40,730 nt of DNA from NCBI GenBank assembly GCA_022775765.1, contig JALFKC010000019.1, positions 1 through 40,730 on the forward strand. Direction: 5' to 3'. The notes beneath the pieces are model-generated. The model made no database searches. It saw only the letters and a list, made by a program, of their open reading frames with translations, and was not told the DNA's origin. A program made the translations under genes and the position numbers. Shown here one piece after another: positions 36,121 through 40,730 of this stretch (positions are counted from its first letter, which is position 1; each line of letters starts with the position of its first letter). The DNA comes from Campylobacter sp. Its GTDB lineage: Bacteria; Campylobacterota; Campylobacteria; Campylobacterales; Campylobacteraceae.

Positions 36121-37392
36121 TTATATATTTTCAATACTATATTTTTCATCATCTTCATCTATTTCTAGCTCAAAAATCTCTTTTAGAGTGTCGCTCTCAT
36201 CGCTATTTGTGATATTTTTTAAATTTATCGTTGGCCTGTGCAAAAACGCCTTAAAAACCTGATGAATAAGCTTTCTTGACTCTTCAAGGTCTGATGATTT
36301 TAAATAGCCTTTTTTGATAGCCTTTTCAAGCTCACTCTCGGCGGTATCTTTAGCTTTTTGACGAAGTGCTTTGATGATTGGAGTTGAGGCTAAAGACTGA
36401 ATATACTTAAAAAATAGCGTAGTATCTTTGCCTACAATTGAGTATGCAATCTGAGCTTGTTCCTCTCTTAAAGCGAGATTAAACTTAACTATCTCTTCTA
36501 AATCATCAACGCTATAAACCTTGATCTTCTCATTTTCACTCACGCTAATATCTCTAGGGACGGCTATATCAAAAAAGTATCTATTAAACTTAACCTCTTT
36601 GATTATGTTATCTGTGATAACAGGGTAGTTTGCAGAGGTTGCACTAAAAATCACAGGGCATAAATTTACAAATTTCTCAAGCTCATCAAATGGCTGAATT
36701 TCTATATCATATTCTAAATTTTCTTTGAGCTCAAATGCCCTTTTTTGGCTTCTATTGATAAGAGTAATATTTGCTCCAGCATTTATTAGATTTTTGCAAG
36801 TTAATTCACTCATCTCACCAGCACCCACAACTAGGACATTTACGCCATTGAATGAGCCAAAAATCTCTCTAGCTTTGCTAACTGCAACACTTGAAACTGA
36901 GACTGGATTTTTAGAAATTTGAGTTTGATTTCTTACTTTGGCTGCAGTTTTGAAGGCGAAATTTATCGCTCTAGTTAGATTAATGCCTACTGTGTTTTGT
37001 GCTTTTGCAAAATAAAATGCGTCTTTAATTTGTCCGACTATCTGAGTTTCACCAACTACTAAGCTATCAAGCGAACTAGCCACCAAAAACATATGGTGAA
37101 TCGCCCCGCTTCCTTCATAAATATCAGCTCTTTCTTCAAGTGCGCTAAAGCTAACCCCACTAAGAGCTGAAATCGCTTTGAAAATATACTCTGTAGCTTT
37201 AGTAGCTTCGCCAACAAAGGCAAAAATTTCAACTCTATTGCAAGTATTTATCACCATAACTTCATCAATGTTTAAATTTGAAGCAATTAACCTTAGAATT
37301 TCTCTTTTTTTATTGATATCCGTAAAAGCAAGTCTCTCTCTTATGGCAATGTCTGTGTTTTTATGAGTGAAACTTACATTGAGATATTGCAT
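36121..37392 (-). CDS. hemA: Glutamyl-tRNA reductase
   Basis: The 423-residue enzyme makes glutamate-1-semialdehyde from glutamyl-tRNA, the first step of heme synthesis by the C5 route. The catalytic Cys is in INTCNRVEIF near residue 50. The NADPH site is NVLVVGAGEMSELT and the C-terminal dimerisation helix is acidic. It overlaps the polyprenyl synthase by 1 bp. HemA is usually feedback-controlled by heme; nothing in this sequence shows how. Confidence 0.95.
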   Translation of the reverse strand: MQYLNVSFTHKNTDIAIRERLAFTDINKKREILRLIASNLNIDEVMVINTCNRVEIFAFVGEATKATEYIFKAISALSGVSFSALEERADIYEGSGAIHHMFLVASSLDSLVVGETQIVGQIKDAFYFAKAQNTVGINLTRAINFAFKTAAKVRNQTQISKNPVSVSSVAVSKAREIFGSFNGVNVLVVGAGEMSELTCKNLINAGANITLINRSQKRAFELKENLEYDIEIQPFDELEKFVNLCPVIFSATSANYPVITDNIIKEVKFNRYFFDIAVPRDISVSENEKIKVYSVDDLEEIVKFNLALREEQAQIAYSIVGKDTTLFFKYIQSLASTPIIKALRQKAKDTAESELEKAIKKGYLKSSDLEESRKLIHQVFKAFLHRPTINLKNITNSDESDTLKEIFELEIDEDDEKYSIENI

Positions 37393-38294
37393 TAAAACTT
37401 CCTATCTACAAGGTTTGAAACTATATTGACAAGCTCTTTATCATCGTATTTACTAACTTTTTGAATGGCTAAATTTGCGTATGATTTAGCCTCGTTGTAG
37501 CACTTTTGGATGATATTAAACTCGTTAAATTTATCCTTGATAAACTTAATCTCATCTTTATTTAGCTCTTTTTTAAAAAGAGATTTAAGCTTTTGTTTAG
37601 AAGCAGTATCCAAAACTTCATAAAGGTAGATAAATGGTAAAGTTGTCTTACCCTCTACAAAGTCACTAAATGCTGGTTTGCCTAAGGTTTTATCATCAGA
37701 AGTTACATCTAATAGATCATCGATTATTTGAAATGCTATACCTAAGTTTTTACCATATTCTCTAAAATCATCAGTGTCAAATCCAACTAAAAACGCCGCA
37801 CTCTCACAGCAACTCTCTATCAAAGCCGCAGTTTTATAGTATATCATATCAGTGTATTTTTGCTTGTTTTCATTGAAGCTTTGACTTAAATTAGCGTCCA
37901 TCAACTCACCTATGCTGATATTACAGACCGCGTCCGCTACACTTTGGGCGATAAATTTATCATAACTTACAAGATTTTTATAACCTAAGGTGTATAAAAT
38001 ATCCCCTAGCATTATCGCATTTTTAGAGCCAAAAGTAGCATTTGTGGATGGTTTGCCACGCCTTGTGTCGCTCTCATCAATCACATCATCGTGAAGCAAG
38101 CTAGCTGCGTGAATCATCTCTATAATCGCACACAACTCAAGTGTGATTTTGCTTTCGCCTGCGATTTTGGCGATAAGTTTGGATCTAAGCTTTTTGCCTG
38201 AGTTTATCGTCAAAAACATCTCATAAGATTTATCATAATTTAAAGCTTTAACTTGCTTACGCATAAGTGCGTCAATTTGGTCTAAAAATCCCAT
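37392..38294 (-). CDS. Long-chain polyprenyl diphosphate synthase
   Basis: The 300-residue trans-prenyltransferase has the two aspartate motifs LLHDDVIDESDTRRG and FQIIDDLLDVT, plus GKKLRSKL at the IPP site. Small residues ahead of the first motif (AAS) leave room for long chains. It probably supplies the side chain of menaquinone. It starts a heme/quinone gene run and overlaps hemA by 1 bp. Chain length cannot be read from the sequence with certainty. Confidence 0.9.
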   Translation of the reverse strand: MGFLDQIDALMRKQVKALNYDKSYEMFLTINSGKKLRSKLIAKIAGESKITLELCAIIEMIHAASLLHDDVIDESDTRRGKPSTNATFGSKNAIMLGDILYTLGYKNLVSYDKFIAQSVADAVCNISIGELMDANLSQSFNENKQKYTDMIYYKTAALIESCCESAAFLVGFDTDDFREYGKNLGIAFQIIDDLLDVTSDDKTLGKPAFSDFVEGKTTLPFIYLYEVLDTASKQKLKSLFKKELNKDEIKFIKDKFNEFNIIQKCYNEAKSYANLAIQKVSKYDDKELVNIVSNLVDRKF

Positions 38295-38362
38295 TTTTTT
38301 CCTTGAATATACTCAAAATAAACTATAATTTTAGCTTACTTTATATTAAAAATCAAATAAAA

Positions 38363-38995
38363 TCAAATTTCTCTTAAAATTTGGCTTATTTTCTCAAACG
38401 CCTCTTTTGGATTTTTGGCAATATGGGGCGAATTTATCCCATCACCAAATCCCCACCAAACTTGCAAATAAGGCATTCGTGCGTTGATTGCAGCGAGTTC
38501 ATCTTTTTTACTATCGCCTACAAAAACAGCCTTTGATGAGTTAAAATTTTCTAAAACCTTATAAAGCATAGTTGGGTCTGGTTTTTTAGGAATTAAATCA
38601 CTGCTTCCTATTATAAAATCAAAAATTTCAAAAATCCCATTTTTTCTTAATATCGCTTCAAGCGTCTCATCAGGGGCATTGCTAGCTAAAGCTAGCTTAT
38701 AACCAGCACTTTTGCAAGAGTTTAAGAGCCAATCCACACCATCATAAACGCGTGCAAATTTAGCGTAATTTTCTTTGAAAGTTTTTTCAAATTTTATCAA
38801 CTCGTTTTGACTTAGGCTCTGCACACTATAGAGTTCAAAAACTGAGTTTAAGTTTGGGTCATTTACGATTTTGACTATCACATCGCCACTAAGTTCGCTT
38901 AAATTTATGAGTTTTCTAAAGTTATTGACAGTCACAGTTATTGCTTCTTTGCTATCAATAACAGTGCCATCCATATCAAAAATTGCTACCATCAT
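38363..38995 (-). CDS. HAD-superfamily phosphatase (phosphoglycolate phosphatase-like)
   Basis: The 210-residue protein has HAD motif I FDMDGTVIDS, motif II LALASNAP, the Lys in SDLIPKKPDP and motif IV VFVGDSKKDELAA. A small helical cap lies between motifs I and II. The substrate may be phosphoglycolate or another small phosphate ester. Its ATG overlaps the MFS stop by 1 bp. Confidence 0.88.
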   Translation of the reverse strand: MMVAIFDMDGTVIDSKEAITVTVNNFRKLINLSELSGDVIVKIVNDPNLNSVFELYSVQSLSQNELIKFEKTFKENYAKFARVYDGVDWLLNSCKSAGYKLALASNAPDETLEAILRKNGIFEIFDFIIGSSDLIPKKPDPTMLYKVLENFNSSKAVFVGDSKKDELAAINARMPYLQVWWGFGDGINSPHIAKNPKEAFEKISQILREI

Positions 38996-40212
38996 TATCC
39001 TTTTTTGTGTTTTGTTAGAAGTAAATTTTTAAGTAAAAAGCATATTATGCAAAGCAAAGAACAAAACATAAATGCCCTACTAGCACCAAATTTAGCCGTA
39101 AAAGCCCCAGCTATCATCGCCCCAAAAGGCACCGAACCTTGAAAGGCAAGAGAGTATATACTCATCACCCGCCCACGAAATTTATCGTGAGTTTTATACT
39201 GAACTAGCGAGTTTAGGCTCGCTGTAGTCATCACAAATCCAAATCCTGTAAGCATCAAAAATACACTAGCTACCACAAAGCTATTACCAAGACCTATAAA
39301 AGCCAAAAATATAGCCACCACAAAAGGCATTATATACACGACATTTTTAACAACCTTACCAAGATACGCCATCGTCAAAGCCCCAAAAAACGAGCCAATC
39401 CCAAGAAATGACATAAGATAACCAAAGGTTTTCTCGCCACCTCCAAGGCTAAATTTAGCAAAAGCTGAAACTGTAATATTGTAATGAGGCAAAAACATCG
39501 ACATTATAAGTATAGTAAGAATGCAATTTAGGATGATTTTTTTGCGTTTGACATACTCAAGCCCTTGCAAAATAGAAAAAATTATCCCATCATAAGAGCC
39601 ACTTTTTTGAATAGTATGAATTGGGGTTATAAAAAATAGGCTTATCAAAATTGCCCCAAAACTGATAGCATTAATCAAAAAGCAATACCCTATCCCAAGA
39701 GCTGCTATCACAATCCCAGCCACAGCAGGCCCCAAAACTCTAGCTAAATTAAAAGACATTGAATTTAGTGCTATAGCATTTGGCAAGTGTGATTTTTCGC
39801 CAACTATTTCATAGACAAAAGCGTGTCTAGCCGGTGCGTCAAAGCTATTGCAAATTCCATTAAAAAACGCCAAAACTAATATAAGCGGATATGATTCAAA
39901 GCCCAAAAATACCATTAGCGTAAATCCCAAAGCCACAAGCATTAGCCCTATTTCAGCGGCTATTAAAATGCTTTTGGTATTTGCTCTATCTACAAATGCC
40001 CCGCTAAAAAGCGACAAAAAAAGTGGTGGCAAAAACTGCATAACTGCCACTATACTAACCAAAAATGGATCGTTTGTGATAGACAAAGCAAGCCACGGCT
40101 GAGCGATGGTTTGCATCCAAGAACCTATCAACGAGACATTCATACCAGCCCAGTAAATTCTGAAATTTTTGAATTTTAAAGATATAAAAGTGTTTTTTAT
40201 CGCTGTAATCAT
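38995..40212 (-). CDS. Major-facilitator transporter of the EntS/MFS_3 type
   Basis: The 405-residue protein has about 10-12 hydrophobic segments. The N-terminal block NFRIYWAGMNVSLIGSWMQTIAQPWL and the loop GAFVDRANTKS are typical of MFS exporters related to EntS. The start at 40212 has no clear ribosome site. The substrate is unknown; relatives export siderophores or drugs. It is the first gene of the minus-strand run and is divergent from the YceI gene. Confidence 0.88.
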   Translation of the reverse strand: MITAIKNTFISLKFKNFRIYWAGMNVSLIGSWMQTIAQPWLALSITNDPFLVSIVAVMQFLPPLFLSLFSGAFVDRANTKSILIAAEIGLMLVALGFTLMVFLGFESYPLILVLAFFNGICNSFDAPARHAFVYEIVGEKSHLPNAIALNSMSFNLARVLGPAVAGIVIAALGIGYCFLINAISFGAILISLFFITPIHTIQKSGSYDGIIFSILQGLEYVKRKKIILNCILTILIMSMFLPHYNITVSAFAKFSLGGGEKTFGYLMSFLGIGSFFGALTMAYLGKVVKNVVYIMPFVVAIFLAFIGLGNSFVVASVFLMLTGFGFVMTTASLNSLVQYKTHDKFRGRVMSIYSLAFQGSVPFGAMIAGAFTAKFGASRAFMFCSLLCIICFLLKNLLLTKHKKG

Positions 40213-40309
40213 TAGATGATGATAGCTAAATTCTTATTTAAATTTGATAAATTTCAAATTTTATTGTTTGAATTTGATAAATTAAAAAATAGTCATAAAT
40301 AAATATCGT

Positions 40310-40340
40310 TTGTAACACATTTAACATTATCAAATATAAT
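40310..40340 (+). promoter_or_regulatory. Candidate promoter of the YceI-family gene
   Basis: TATAAT at 40335-40340 lies 30 bases before the ATG. A weak upstream hexamer TTGTAA is at 40310-40315 with a 19-base gap. The -10 is a perfect match. The upstream element is poor, as often in Campylobacter. Confidence 0.45.
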
Positions 40341-40370
40341 AGCATGAATTTTTACAGAAAGGATTGAGTC

Positions 40371-40730
40371 ATGAGTGACACAAAAAAGAGCTTTGTAATC
40401 GATAAACCTCATACAGATGTGAGTTTTAAAGTCAGGCATATGGGTATTAGCAATACCAAAGGCAGATTTGATGAGTTTAGAGCAAATATTGAGTTTGATA
40501 CCTGCACTTTAAGCTTACTTGAAGCTAATATAGATATAAACTCTATAAACACAAGCAACAAAACAAGAGACAATCACCTAAGAACTGCTGATTTTTTTGA
40601 CGCTGATAAATTCCCTAATATGAAGTTTAAAATGACAGAATTTATCCCAAAAGATGATGATGAAGGCGTAGTAAAAGGCGAACTAACTATCAAGGATAAA
40701 ACCTTGCCAGTTGAGCTTGAGTATGAGTTT
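40371..40730 (+). CDS. YceI-family lipid-binding-like protein (partial)
   Basis: The first 120 residues are in the window; the gene runs off the right edge. It reads FVIDKPHTDVSFKVRHMGIS, then FDTCTLSLLEANIDINSI, RDNHLRTADFFDADKFPNM and KGELTIKDKTLPVELEYEF. These are YceI/lipocalin-like barrel blocks that bind isoprenoid or amphiphilic ligands. Unlike many YceI proteins it has no signal peptide after the ATG at 40371 (AAAGGA ribosome site), so it is likely cytoplasmic. Confidence 0.88.
   Translation, partial: MSDTKKSFVIDKPHTDVSFKVRHMGISNTKGRFDEFRANIEFDTCTLSLLEANIDINSINTSNKTRDNHLRTADFFDADKFPNMKFKMTEFIPKDDDEGVVKGELTIKDKTLPVELEYEF

Overview
The window is AT-rich, with short intergenic gaps, many 1-8 bp gene overlaps and a gene order familiar from Campylobacter. 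Examples are ubiD-hemC-fxsA-proS-hemA-polyprenyl synthase, pyrD-M16 protease-dapA-SDR-pgsA, and a Ni/Fe hydrogenase operon with an epsilonproteobacterial HydE. I infer a Campylobacter species other than C. jejuni, possibly from the fetus/hyointestinalis/lanienae side. The species cannot be fixed from sequence reading alone.

Layout. (1) Bases 1-34 hold the first codons of a minus-strand Tat-exported protein. (2) Bases 261-3021 hold two decayed minus-strand genes, an MBOAT O-acyltransferase and its SGNH-like partner, each with several frameshifts and stops. (3) Bases 3041-10035 are a tight minus-strand housekeeping operon: pyrD, M16 protease, dapA, FabL-like reductase, pgsA, Asp/Glu racemase-like gene, rseP, yggS. 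(4) Bases 10183-12559 are a wrecked TonB-dependent receptor gene. (5) Bases 12833-14762 are a decayed IS607-type element (tnpA plus tnpB), followed by the C-terminal stump of a short-chain dehydrogenase. (6) An intact zinc alcohol dehydrogenase lies at 15187-16242. (7) After about 0.8 kb of non-coding DNA comes a plus-strand 12.6 kb operon, 17052-29625: hydA-hydB-hydC-hydD-hydE-hypF-nikR-hypB-hypC-hypD-(DUF3137 membrane protein)-hypE-hypA. (8) Bases 29626-31287 are about 1.66 kb of very AT-rich DNA without genes. This stretch holds a 13-bp inverted-repeat pair, an orphan CRISPR-type repeat, and a tandem set of roughly 100-bp units with paired hairpins. (9) Bases 31288-40212 are a second tight minus-strand run: MFS transporter, HAD phosphatase, polyprenyl synthase, hemA, proS, fxsA, hemC, ubiD. 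(10) A divergent YceI-family gene runs off the right edge.

How it fits together. The hydrogenase operon encodes a membrane-bound H2-uptake enzyme: small subunit with Tat signal, large subunit, cytochrome b, maturation protease. It also encodes every Hyp maturation factor and a nickel-responsive NikR regulator, so nickel sensing, nickel delivery and enzyme are in one transcription unit. The hemA/hemC, polyprenyl synthase and UbiD genes supply heme and quinone precursors that fit a respiratory lifestyle. The three gene-decay zones (surface O-acetylation, TonB uptake, IS607/SDR) suggest relaxed selection on envelope and accessory functions while core operons stay intact.

The least explained parts are the 29.6-31.3 kb non-coding stretch and the DUF3137 protein placed between hypD and hypE. 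I saw no complete undescribed defence or mobile system. All functional names come from motif and context reading, not from database searches.
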